A stretch of DNA of 64,000 bases, from contig NZ_JAKREU010000007.1 in the NCBI RefSeq assembly GCF_022664435.1, forward strand, positions 1-64,000, in the 5' to 3' direction. The position numbers and the translations under genes were made by a program. This document shows, one piece after another, positions 8,908 through 17,175 of the stretch. The notes below the pieces were generated by a model, which saw only the letters and a program-made list of their open reading frames with translations, was not told where the DNA came from and did not search any database. Positions within the stretch are counted from its first letter, which is position 1; the number at the start of each line of letters is the position of its first letter. The DNA comes from Sphingomonas panni. GTDB lineage: Bacteria > Pseudomonadota > Alphaproteobacteria > Sphingomonadales > Sphingomonadaceae.

Positions 8908-9711
8908 ATGCCCGCACCCGCCAAAACCGACAAAGCCGATTCCAGCGAGACCAAGGGCCCGACCGGCAGCCAGACGCTGCTGCGCGGGCTGGACCTGATC
9001 GACGAGGTTGCCGACCGCCCGATCGCACTGGCCGAACTGGCCGAGCGGCTCGGCCTGACGCGCAGCACGACGCACCGGCTGGCGAGCGCGTTGATCGACC
9101 GGCGCTTCCTGATCTTCACGCCGCGCCAGGGCTATCGCCTGGGGCCGAAGCTGCTGGAACTGGGGTTCCTCGCGCAGCAGCAGGCGGACGTGGTCCAGAT
9201 CGGCCGCGACCATATCGAGGCGCTGGCCGCCGCGTCGGAGGATACCGTCCATCTGGGCGTGCGCGACGGCGACAAGGCGCTGTACCTCGACAAGATTCCC
9301 GGTCGCCGCCGGGTCGACATCTCCAGCCGGGTCGGCGACCGCCAGCCGATGACCTCGACCGGCCTCGGCAAGGCGCTGATGCTCGACGACACGGCCAAGA
9401 CGTGGAGCCAGCGGTTCGAGGAGGAACGCGGCGGCGATCCGAAGGCGCCCGATTACGGCGTCTGGCTGGAGCGGATGCAAAGCTATGTCGGCCTCGGCTG
9501 TGCCTATGACCTTGAAGAGAACGAGGACCAGATCCGCTGCGTCGCCGCGCCGATCCGCGATGCCAGCGGCCGGATCGTTGCCGCGATCAGCGTGTCGAGC
9601 GCAGCGCAATATATGTCGGACGACCGGATGACGTCGCTGACCGACGATGTGCTGGGCACCGCCCACGCCATCAGCCGCGACCTTGGCTGGCGCGAGAAGG
9701 AACGCCGCTGA
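8908..9711 (+). CDS. IclR-family transcriptional regulator (KdgR-like)
   Basis: A 267-residue regulator with an N-terminal winged helix-turn-helix (about residues 28-80, including LAELAERLGLTRSTTHRLAS) and a C-terminal IclR ligand-binding domain (to about 260; GLGKALML and GRIVAAISVS are typical). IclR proteins of the KdgR type sense KDG or related uronate intermediates and repress pectin genes. The ATG at 8908 has AGGAGA about 9 nt upstream. It is the only regulator gene within the RG-I locus and lies in its middle. Five similar near-palindromes in the intergenic regions of the locus, one in its own leader, make it the likely controller; the effector is unknown. Confidence 0.9.
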   Translation: MPAPAKTDKADSSETKGPTGSQTLLRGLDLIDEVADRPIALAELAERLGLTRSTTHRLASALIDRRFLIFTPRQGYRLGPKLLELGFLAQQQADVVQIGRDHIEALAAASEDTVHLGVRDGDKALYLDKIPGRRRVDISSRVGDRQPMTSTGLGKALMLDDTAKTWSQRFEEERGGDPKAPDYGVWLERMQSYVGLGCAYDLEENEDQIRCVAAPIRDASGRIVAAISVSSAAQYMSDDRMTSLTDDVLGTAHAISRDLGWREKERR

Positions 9712-9736
9712 TCTTTTCCCAGATGCCAAACTTACC

Positions 9737-9751
9737 TTGCACTATGTGGGA
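9737..9751. promoter_or_regulatory. Candidate IclR-type operator, site 3
   Basis: TTGCACTATGTGGGA stands 67 bp before the start of the CE12-to-MFS operon. The right half TGTGGGA is good; the left half has GCA where the best sites have CCA. Confidence 0.42.
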
Positions 9752-9818
9752 TTCACGCGCATAGTCCGGGAAAGCGGGCCGGCAATAGGTCCGCAAGGCA
9801 TGGTTTGGGAGCGGGTGC

Positions 9819-10631
9819 ATGGCGAAGCGTCAACGGGCGGCGGTCGGATGGTTGGTCGCCTGCCTGCCGCTGCTGCTGGCGGGCGCGCCCCGCCCCCTGC
9901 CGCCGGCGCGCATCTTCATCGCCAGCGATTCGACTGCGCAGGATTACAAGGCGGACCGATATCCGCTGTCGGGCTGGGGTTCGATGCTGCGCTGCGCCGT
10001 CGGGCCGGAAGTGACGGTCGTCAACCGCGCGATCGGCGGGCGCAGTACCAAGAGCTTCATGGCGGAGGGGCGGCTGGACGCGATCGCCAGGGATTTGCGG
10101 CCGGGCGATACGCTGCTGATTCAGTTCGGCCATAACGACGCCAATCAGGCCAAGCCCGAACGCTACACCCCCGTCCCCGATTACGAAACGAACCTGTCGC
10201 GCTATATCGCCGTCGCCCGCGCGGCGAAGGCGAAGCCGGTATTGCTGACCCCGGTGACGCGTCGTGCGTTCAAGGACGGGCATGTCGAGCCGAGCTTCCC
10301 GACCTATTCGGATGCCGCGCGGCGGGTGGCGAAGCGCGAGCATGTGCCGCTGATCGACCTAGCCAAGCTGTCGGAACGCTGGATCGATGGCGTCGGCGCG
10401 GACGCGTCGCGTGTCTACTATCTCCACTATGCGAAGGGCGAAGGGCTGCCCGGCTATACCGAGGCGGTCGATGACGACACGCATTTCAGCGAACTGGGCG
10501 CGCGGCGCATCGCCGATCTGGTCGCCGGCGGCCTCGCAAAGACGCGGCTGCCGATCGCGCGCCATGTGCTGAAGGACCGTCCCGCCCTGCGTCGTGCGAC
10601 GCCGGCGGGTGGGCCGTCATGCGTCGCCTGA
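9819..10631 (+). CDS. Rhamnogalacturonan acetylesterase (CE12, SGNH hydrolase)
   Basis: A 270-residue SGNH/GDSL esterase of the CE12 type, which removes acetyl groups from GalA in RG-I. The SGNH blocks are visible: catalytic Ser in ASDSTAQ (block I), GGRSTKSF (block II), FGHND (block III) and DDTHFSELGA with the catalytic D and H (block V). Residues 1-22 (LLLAGAP region) form a signal peptide, so the enzyme is exported. It is the first gene of a tightly packed operon running to the MFS transporter at 18,677. The next gene, a second CE12, starts inside its last codons. Confidence 0.88.
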   Translation: MAKRQRAAVGWLVACLPLLLAGAPRPLPPARIFIASDSTAQDYKADRYPLSGWGSMLRCAVGPEVTVVNRAIGGRSTKSFMAEGRLDAIARDLRPGDTLLIQFGHNDANQAKPERYTPVPDYETNLSRYIAVARAAKAKPVLLTPVTRRAFKDGHVEPSFPTYSDAARRVAKREHVPLIDLAKLSERWIDGVGADASRVYYLHYAKGEGLPGYTEAVDDDTHFSELGARRIADLVAGGLAKTRLPIARHVLKDRPALRRATPAGGPSCVA

Positions 10632-11818
10632 TCACGCTGGCGGCGTTGACCGTGGCAAGCGTCACATCGGCCCAGTCCCCTGCGCGCGATTTCGACCTGA
10701 TCGCGCAAGCCGGTCACCGCTTCGACGGAGATCATGGGTTCGAGGGTGATCCGCAGCTGTTCTCGGTTGCGGTGCCGCCGGGCAATTATGCGGTCACGGT
10801 GACGCTGGGCGACGCTAGGCGTGCGACCGAGACGACGATCAAGGCGGAGAGCCGCCGCCTGATGCTGGATGCGGTACGGACCCGGCCGGGCGAAATCGTG
10901 ACGCGCCGTTTCGTCGTGAACGTACGCGATGCGACCCTAGCCACGCCGCCGGCCAATGCGCCGGGCGGCACGGCGGTTCGATTGAAGCCGCGCGAAATCG
11001 GTTCGTTCACGTGGGACGACCGGCTGACGCTGGAGATATTGGGAGCCGCGCCGGGGATGCGTACCGTGTCGATCGTCCCGGTCGAGGTGCCGACACTCTT
11101 CCTGCTGGGCGATTCCACCGTAACGGACCAGCCCGCCGAACCGGCGGCCAGCTGGGGTCAGATGCTGCCGGCCTTCCTGTCCCCGACTGTCGCGGTCGCC
11201 AACCATGCGGAGTCGGGCGAGACGCTGAAATCCTTCTTGACCGAGCTGCGGCTGGACAAGGTGCTGGCGAGCGCGAAGCCCGGCGATCTCGCGATGATCC
11301 AGTTCGGCCATAACGACCAGAAGGCACAGTGGCCGCAGACCTATGCCGAGGCGGCAACGACCTATCGTAGCTATCTGCACACCTATATCGCCGAACTGCG
11401 CCGACGCGGCGTGACGCCGATCCTGGTGACCTCGCCCGAGCGACGGCAATGGACCGAAGCCGGGCATATCCGGCCCACGCTGGGCGACTATGCCGCCGCC
11501 GTCCGTGCGGTCGGGGCCGAAGAGAAGGTGCCGGTGATAGATCTGAACTCGGATTCCATCCGCTTCTACGAATCCCTCGGAAAGGATCGAGCGCCGCTCG
11601 CCTTCAACGATGGCGGGCGCGACGCGACGCATCACGATAATTACGGCGCATGGGTACTGGCCCGCGACGTTGCCGAACGGATGCGGGCGGTGGTGCCGCT
11701 CACCCGCTTCGTGCGGAGCGACCTGCCCCCCTTCGACCCGGGCCAGCCGCCTGCGCCGGAAAGCTTCCGACTGGCGGCCAGCGCCTTCCACAGCAACGAA
11801 CGACCGGCGGGGAACTGA
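10619..11818 (+). CDS. Rhamnogalacturonan acetylesterase (CE12) with N-terminal beta-sandwich domain
   Basis: A 399-residue secreted esterase. After a signal peptide (about residues 1-18) comes a domain of roughly 130 residues that begins FDLIAQAGHRFDG and resembles the carbohydrate-binding-like N-terminal domain of two-domain CE12 enzymes. The SGNH domain follows: LLGDSTVTDQ (catalytic Ser), HAESGETLKSF, FGHNDQ, and DATHHDNYGA with the catalytic D and H. It is predicted to deacetylate RG-I. It overlaps the preceding CE12 gene by 13 nt, so the two esterases are translationally coupled and may differ in position preference (inference). Confidence 0.87.
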   Translation: MRRLITLAALTVASVTSAQSPARDFDLIAQAGHRFDGDHGFEGDPQLFSVAVPPGNYAVTVTLGDARRATETTIKAESRRLMLDAVRTRPGEIVTRRFVVNVRDATLATPPANAPGGTAVRLKPREIGSFTWDDRLTLEILGAAPGMRTVSIVPVEVPTLFLLGDSTVTDQPAEPAASWGQMLPAFLSPTVAVANHAESGETLKSFLTELRLDKVLASAKPGDLAMIQFGHNDQKAQWPQTYAEAATTYRSYLHTYIAELRRRGVTPILVTSPERRQWTEAGHIRPTLGDYAAAVRAVGAEEKVPVIDLNSDSIRFYESLGKDRAPLAFNDGGRDATHHDNYGAWVLARDVAERMRAVVPLTRFVRSDLPPFDPGQPPAPESFRLAASAFHSNERPAGN

Positions 11819-11820
11819 CC

Positions 11821-12789
11821 ATGACGCTCGACAGACGCACCTTGATCGCCGCCGGATTGTCGCTCGCCGCGGCTCCGCGCGTAGCGATCGCGGCGCCCAC
11901 GGCGAACCGCTTTCCGATCTGGCCCGCGACCCCGCCGGGGAAGCCGACCACGCCGGTCGCCGACCAGTTCGTCCTGCGCGCGCCCGAAGGTCCCGCCGAC
12001 AATATCGCATGGCCGCATGTCGCGACGCCGATGCTGACCGTCTGCCCGGCGGCGAAACCGACCGGCGCGGCGGTGCTGTTGATCCCCGGCGGCGGCTATG
12101 CACGGGTCGCGGTCGGTCGCGAGCCTTCCGCCGTGGCACGCTGGCTCGCCGGCCTGGGCGTGACCGCGTTCGACCTGCTCTATCGCCTGCCGCATGACGG
12201 CTGGGCGGCGGGGCCGGACGCGCCGTTGCAGGATGCGCAGCGGGCGCTGCGCGTGATCCGGGCGCGAGCCGGTGAATGGGGCATCGATCCGACCAACATA
12301 GCGGCGATGGGCTTTTCGGCGGGGGGGCATCTGGCCGCGCGCCTTGCTGCGAATGGCAACCGCGCAACCTATGCCCCGATCGACGCCGCCGATCGCCAGC
12401 CGACCTCGATCAGGGCGGTCGGCCTGTTCTTCCCGGTCATCACCCTGACGCAGGACTTCGGCCATGCCCAGTCTAAACGGGAGCTGCTCGGCGGCAAGGG
12501 CGATCCGGCGCTGGCAAGCCGCTATTCGGCGGAACTGAACCTGCCCGCCGACATGCCGCCGACCTTCCTCGGCCATGCCGCCGACGACAAGGTCGTACCG
12601 GTCGCCAACAGCATCGCCATGTTCCAGGCGGTCCACGCCCTGCCCCGCCCGGCCGAACTGCATATCGTCGAGGAGGGCGGCCATGGCGCGCGGCTGATCG
12701 GTGCGGACGGCAAGCCCCATTCGTGGCTCTCCCGCTTCGCGACCTTCGCGCACCGCCACGGCCTGAACATCCCCGGAGACGAAGCATGA
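11821..12789 (+). CDS. Alpha/beta hydrolase (BD-FAE / acetyl-xylan-esterase-like)
   Basis: A 322-residue alpha/beta hydrolase. The oxyanion region is LIPGGGYARVAVGRE, the nucleophile elbow is GFSAGG, and the His of the triad lies in EEGGHGARL near the C-terminus; the Asp is probably in the HAADDKVVP segment. DRRTLIAAGLSLAAA at the N-terminus resembles a Tat signal, so the enzyme should be periplasmic. Related proteins are sugar acetyl- or carbohydrate-esterases. In this operon, removal of acetyl or other ester groups from pectin oligomers is likely, but the exact ester is not known. It starts 2 nt after the CE12 stop and overlaps rhaM by ATGA. Confidence 0.8.
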   Translation: MTLDRRTLIAAGLSLAAAPRVAIAAPTANRFPIWPATPPGKPTTPVADQFVLRAPEGPADNIAWPHVATPMLTVCPAAKPTGAAVLLIPGGGYARVAVGREPSAVARWLAGLGVTAFDLLYRLPHDGWAAGPDAPLQDAQRALRVIRARAGEWGIDPTNIAAMGFSAGGHLAARLAANGNRATYAPIDAADRQPTSIRAVGLFFPVITLTQDFGHAQSKRELLGGKGDPALASRYSAELNLPADMPPTFLGHAADDKVVPVANSIAMFQAVHALPRPAELHIVEEGGHGARLIGADGKPHSWLSRFATFAHRHGLNIPGDEA

Positions 12790-13103
12790 GCCAGCCGATC
12801 GCATTCCGTATGATGCTGAAGCCCGGCATGGCGGAGGAATATCGTCGTCGCCACGACGCGATCTGGCCGGACCTGGCCGAGGCCCTACGGGCGGCGGGCA
12901 TCCACGATTATTCGATCTTCCTCGACGAGGAAACCAACGCACTGTTCGCCGTCCTCCGGCTCCATCCCGACGACACGCGCGACACGCTGCCCGGCGAGCC
13001 GGTCATGCAACGCTGGTGGGATTACATGGCCGACCTGATGGAGGTCCGCGCGGACAATCGCCCGGTCGAGGCACCACTGACCCCGATGTTCTACCTGCCA
13101 TGA
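12786..13103 (+). CDS. rhaM: L-rhamnose mutarotase
   Basis: A 105-residue ferredoxin-like-fold protein matching RhaM (YiiL) in full: FRMMLKPGMAEEYRRRHD at the N-terminus, the active-site H in HDAIWPDL, YSIFLDEETN in the middle, and WWDYMADLM plus PMFYLP at the end. It interconverts the anomers of L-rhamnopyranose. In this locus it would supply the anomer needed by L-rhamnose 1-dehydrogenase. The ATG at 12786 overlaps the preceding stop, and its stop overlaps the GH35 start. Confidence 0.93.
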   Translation: MSQPIAFRMMLKPGMAEEYRRRHDAIWPDLAEALRAAGIHDYSIFLDEETNALFAVLRLHPDDTRDTLPGEPVMQRWWDYMADLMEVRADNRPVEAPLTPMFYLP

Positions 13104-16042
13104 GCGTTCTCGCCGCCCTGTTGCTCGCGGGCACGGCGCAGGTTGCGCCGCCTCCTCAGCGTGTCACGTTCGATCGCCAGTCGTTGCTGATCGACGGCAA
13201 GCCGACGCTGATCTGGTCGAGCGAATTCCACCCGTTCCGCCTGCCCTCGCCCGACCTGTGGCGCGACATATTGCAGAAGATGAAGGCGAGCGGGTTCAAC
13301 ACCGTCGCCATCTATATCGACTGGGGCTTCCACAGCCCGAAACAGGGCGTGTACGATTTCAGCGGCATCCGCGACATCGACCGGCTGCTGACCATGGCGC
13401 AGGAGGAGGGGCTCTATGTCATCACCCGCGCCGGCCCCTATGTGAATGCCGAGCTGTCGCGCGGCGGCTTTCCGGGCTGGCTGGTCAACCAGCCGGGCAA
13501 GGCGCGGACCGACGATCCCGAATATCTGGCGGCGGCCGACGAGTGGCTGGACCGGATCAACCCGATCATCGCCAAGCACCAGTTGGGACGCGGCGGCAGC
13601 GTCATCCTGCACCAGATCGAGAACGAACTGGCGCTGACCACGCCCGCGCAGGGCCGCTACATGCAGCATCTGTACGACAAGGCGCGCGCCGACGGCATCA
13701 CCGTGCCCATCTTCCACAACGATCAGGGCCGCAACGGCTATTGGGTGCCCAAGGGTTCGGGCGTGCCGCTGACGGTCGAGGGACCGCAGGAGCTGTACGC
13801 GTTCGACGGCTATCCCGGCGGCGTGTGCGGCGTCGACAACAAGCCGACCAAAGGGTCCGCCGCCCCCGACTGGGGCCTCTACGGCCCCGGTGGTGCCAAG
13901 GGCGGGGCCAGCGCCTCGCCCAAGACGCCTGGCTTCATCGCGGAATTCGGCGGCGGCTGGTTCGATTATTGGGGGTCGAACGGCATGTATCCGTGCAACG
14001 CCATCCAGCGCGGCAGCGGATATCAGCGTGTGTTCTACGGCACGAACATCGCCAACGGCATCGCGATCCAGAGCATCTATATGGGCTATGGCGGCACCAG
14101 CTGGGGCTGGCTGCCCGCGCCGGTGGTATACACCTCCTACGATTACGGGTCGGCGATCGATGAGGCGCGCAATCTTCGGCCCAAGGCGTTGGAACTGAAG
14201 CAGATCGGCCAGTTCTTACAGGCAGTGCCCGATCTCGCCCGACTGGAAAAGGCGCCACCGGTCGCGATCACCGGCAGCGATGCGGTGCAGGTCTATCATG
14301 ACCGCAATCCCGATACCGACGCGCGCCTGCTGTTCGTCGCGCCCAAGCCGTCCAACGCGACCGGCGACGCGCGCTTCACGATCACTGCGGAGCTGCCCGA
14401 CGGGCGCTACAGCTTTGCCAGCGAACTGCACGGGCGTGACGCCAAGCTGCTGGTTGCGGGGGTAAACCTCGAACGCCAGCGACTGGTCTATTCGACGTCC
14501 GAACTCCAGACAACGATCCGCCATGGTGCAGAGGATGTCGCGCTCTTCTACGGCCGGGCGGGCGAACCGGGCGAGACGGTGCTGCGCTATACCTCCGCGC
14601 CCAAGGTCACGGTGGTTGAAGGCGAGGTCGCAAGCGCCTTCGACGCCGCGAAGGGCGACCTGCGCCTGACCTACACGCACAACGGCCTGGCCCGCGTGCG
14701 GATCGAGGGCGGCGGTCGCGCGCCCTTGCTGCTGCTGATCGGCGACGTGGCGGCGGGGCAGAGCTTCTTCCGGCAAGACGGCCTGCTGGAGCGTGGCCCC
14801 GCGCTGGTACGTCACGCGACGGTGCGCGGCGGCACGCTCGACCTGACCGGCGATACCGAGACGGCAGCACCGCTGGAGGTCTGGGGGCCGGTTCGCTCGG
14901 TTCGCTGGAACGGACAGTCGATACCCGTCGCCCGCACGGCGAGCGGGAGCCTGATCGCCCGACGCCCCCTGCCCGCGCCGCAGACGCTGGCCTTGCCCGA
15001 CCTGATGGCGGCGACCTGGCGCTATGCCGAGGGTTCCCCCGAAGCCCGGCCAGACTTCGACGATGCCGGCTGGACCATGGCGGGAGCGGCGCGCAACGTC
15101 GCGACCATCCGTCCGCCGACCGGCCAGCCCAATCTCGGCGCGGAGTCCTACGGCTTCCACGACGGCGACGTCTGGTATCGCGGGCGCTTCACCGGCTCGA
15201 CGCAGGCAAAGACCGCGACCATCCATTACGGCGCGGGCGGTGCGGGGATGCTTCAGCTGTTCCTAGACGGGAAGCTGGTCGGCCAGCACGAACTGGCGGG
15301 CGGCCTGCCACGGCCGATCACCACCGGCGTCGCGGAGTTCGCCCTGCCGCCCGAGGCGCAGGCCCCCGGCGAGCATGTGCTGGCGGCGATGGTGCGGGTG
15401 AACGGCCACAACTGGGACCTCGACGTCGACGACGCGCACAAGGAACCGCGCGGGCTGATCTCCGTCTCGCTGGCGCAGGCTGGCGGCGAGAGCTTCGCCG
15501 TGCCGATCCGCTGGAAGATTCAGGGTCGCGCGGGTGGCGAGGATCTGAAGGATGTTGCGCGCGGCCCGAGCAACAATGGCGGCCTGTATGGCGAACGCAT
15601 GGGCTGGACCTTGCCGGGCTTTGCCGACGGCGCATGGCCGTCGCTAAAACTGGCGGATGCAAAGGCCTACACCGGCACCAGCTGGTATCGCACCGCCTTC
15701 GACCTGTCCGTGCCCAAGGGAGAGGACGCGACCATCGGCGTCCAGATCGGCGATGCGACGACGCCGCGCTCGCCCGGCCGTTACCGCGTGCTGATCTTCG
15801 TCAACGGCTGGAACATGGGCCAGTTCGTCGCGAATGTCGGGCCGCAGCGCGTGTTTCCAATCCCGGAAGGAATATTGCGCCATCGCGGCCGCAACACGCT
15901 GGCGCTGGCGGTGACCAGCGACGGCGCGCCCGGCAACGCCATCGATCCGGTCCGGCTCGTCACCCTGCATCACGCGCGCGGCGGCGTGGGCGTCACCGAC
16001 GTGGCCGCACCCGCCTATCGCGACCTCTATCCAACCCATTGA
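13100..16042 (+). CDS. Glycoside hydrolase family 35 beta-galactosidase
   Basis: A 980-residue exported enzyme with a short signal sequence (residues 1-14) and an N-terminal GH35 TIM barrel. ASGFNTVAIYIDWGFHSPKQ and GLYVITRAGPYVNAELSRGG are typical. The acid/base is E176 in QIENEL and the nucleophile E282 in AEFGGGWFDYWG. The remaining ~550 residues form several beta-sandwich domains (for example YRGRFTGS and SWYRTAFDLSVP), as in large fungal-type GH35 proteins. It probably trims beta-galactosyl side chains of RG-I in the periplasm. Start and rhaM stop overlap as ATGA. Confidence 0.9.
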   Translation: MSVLAALLLAGTAQVAPPPQRVTFDRQSLLIDGKPTLIWSSEFHPFRLPSPDLWRDILQKMKASGFNTVAIYIDWGFHSPKQGVYDFSGIRDIDRLLTMAQEEGLYVITRAGPYVNAELSRGGFPGWLVNQPGKARTDDPEYLAAADEWLDRINPIIAKHQLGRGGSVILHQIENELALTTPAQGRYMQHLYDKARADGITVPIFHNDQGRNGYWVPKGSGVPLTVEGPQELYAFDGYPGGVCGVDNKPTKGSAAPDWGLYGPGGAKGGASASPKTPGFIAEFGGGWFDYWGSNGMYPCNAIQRGSGYQRVFYGTNIANGIAIQSIYMGYGGTSWGWLPAPVVYTSYDYGSAIDEARNLRPKALELKQIGQFLQAVPDLARLEKAPPVAITGSDAVQVYHDRNPDTDARLLFVAPKPSNATGDARFTITAELPDGRYSFASELHGRDAKLLVAGVNLERQRLVYSTSELQTTIRHGAEDVALFYGRAGEPGETVLRYTSAPKVTVVEGEVASAFDAAKGDLRLTYTHNGLARVRIEGGGRAPLLLLIGDVAAGQSFFRQDGLLERGPALVRHATVRGGTLDLTGDTETAAPLEVWGPVRSVRWNGQSIPVARTASGSLIARRPLPAPQTLALPDLMAATWRYAEGSPEARPDFDDAGWTMAGAARNVATIRPPTGQPNLGAESYGFHDGDVWYRGRFTGSTQAKTATIHYGAGGAGMLQLFLDGKLVGQHELAGGLPRPITTGVAEFALPPEAQAPGEHVLAAMVRVNGHNWDLDVDDAHKEPRGLISVSLAQAGGESFAVPIRWKIQGRAGGEDLKDVARGPSNNGGLYGERMGWTLPGFADGAWPSLKLADAKAYTGTSWYRTAFDLSVPKGEDATIGVQIGDATTPRSPGRYRVLIFVNGWNMGQFVANVGPQRVFPIPEGILRHRGRNTLALAVTSDGAPGNAIDPVRLVTLHHARGGVGVTDVAAPAYRDLYPTH

Positions 16043-16062
16043 TCCTTCGGAGAGACTTTCCC

Positions 16063-17175
16063 GTGGCAGCCCTCAATCACGATATCCCCCGCGCCGAGGT
16101 GACGGCGCAGATCGCCAAGCTGATCGACAATCTCGTCAACATCAAGGACGAGACCGGCGAGTTCCTGCTGCGCCTGGAGGACGGCCGCGTCATCGACACC
16201 AAGGGGTGGAACGACTGGGAATGGACCCACGGCATCGGCCTGTTCGGCCTGTACCGCTATTGGGAGCAGACCGGCGACGAGGCCGCGTGGGACGTGATGC
16301 TGCAATGGTTCGAGGACCGCTTCGCCGCGGGCACGCCGACCAAGAACATCAACACCATGTCGCCCTTCCTGACGCTCGCCAACCTGTACGAGCAGACCGG
16401 TGACCAGACCTACCTGCCCTATCTCGACATCTGGGCCGAATGGCTGATGGCCGATGACGGCCTGCCGAAGACCGAGGAAGGCGGGTTCCAGCATATCGTC
16501 TTCAACGACGAGAACCCGCAGGAGATGTGGGACGACACGCTGATGATGAGCGTGCTGCCCCTCGCGCGCATCGGCCAGATTCTCGACCGCCCGCATTATA
16601 TCGAAGAGGCCAAGCGCCAGTTCCTGATCCACATCAAATATCTGTTCGATCGTCAGACCGGCCTTTGGTATCACGGCTGGACCTTCGACGGGCGGCACAA
16701 TTTCGCAAGCGCCTTGTGGGCGCGCGGTAATTGCTGGGTCACGATCGCGATCCCCGAGATCATCGAGATGCTCGACTTGCCGCCGGGCGATGCGTTCCGC
16801 ACCTTCCTGATCGACACGCTGGCGGCGCAGGTGAAGACGCTGGCCGAGCATCAGGACGAAAGTGGGTTGTGGCATACGCTGATCGTCGATCCGACCAGCT
16901 ACCTCGAAGCGTCGGCCACCGCAGGCTTCGCCTATGGCATCCTGAAGGCGGTGCGGAAGGGATACCTGCCGCGCCAGTATGAGGCGGTCGGCATCAAGGC
17001 GATCCGCGCCGTCCTCGCCAATATCGACGAGCATGGCGAGCTGAAGCAGGTCAGCTTCGGCACCGCGATGGGCGACACGATGCAGTTCTACAAGGACATC
17101 GCCCTCACCTCGATGCCCTATGGCCAGAGCCTGGCGATCTGCGCGCTCGGCGAATTCCTGCGGACCTACATCTGA
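16063..17175 (+). CDS. Unsaturated rhamnogalacturonyl hydrolase (GH105)
   Basis: An (alpha/alpha)6-barrel enzyme of 370 residues that hydrolyses the delta-4,5-unsaturated GalA from the non-reducing end of lyase products, giving 5-keto-4-deoxyuronate for KduI and free rhamnose. WNDWEWTHGIGLFGLYRYW, ENPQEMWDDTLMMSVLPLA and FASALWARGNCWVTIAIPE are family hallmarks; the D of MWDDTL is the expected acid. The start is GTG at 16063, with GGAGA about 8 nt upstream; the usual length supports it. No signal peptide is present, so the enzyme is cytoplasmic and its substrate must be imported, most likely by the next gene's product. Confidence 0.93.
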   Translation: MAALNHDIPRAEVTAQIAKLIDNLVNIKDETGEFLLRLEDGRVIDTKGWNDWEWTHGIGLFGLYRYWEQTGDEAAWDVMLQWFEDRFAAGTPTKNINTMSPFLTLANLYEQTGDQTYLPYLDIWAEWLMADDGLPKTEEGGFQHIVFNDENPQEMWDDTLMMSVLPLARIGQILDRPHYIEEAKRQFLIHIKYLFDRQTGLWYHGWTFDGRHNFASALWARGNCWVTIAIPEIIEMLDLPPGDAFRTFLIDTLAAQVKTLAEHQDESGLWHTLIVDPTSYLEASATAGFAYGILKAVRKGYLPRQYEAVGIKAIRAVLANIDEHGELKQVSFGTAMGDTMQFYKDIALTSMPYGQSLAICALGEFLRTYI

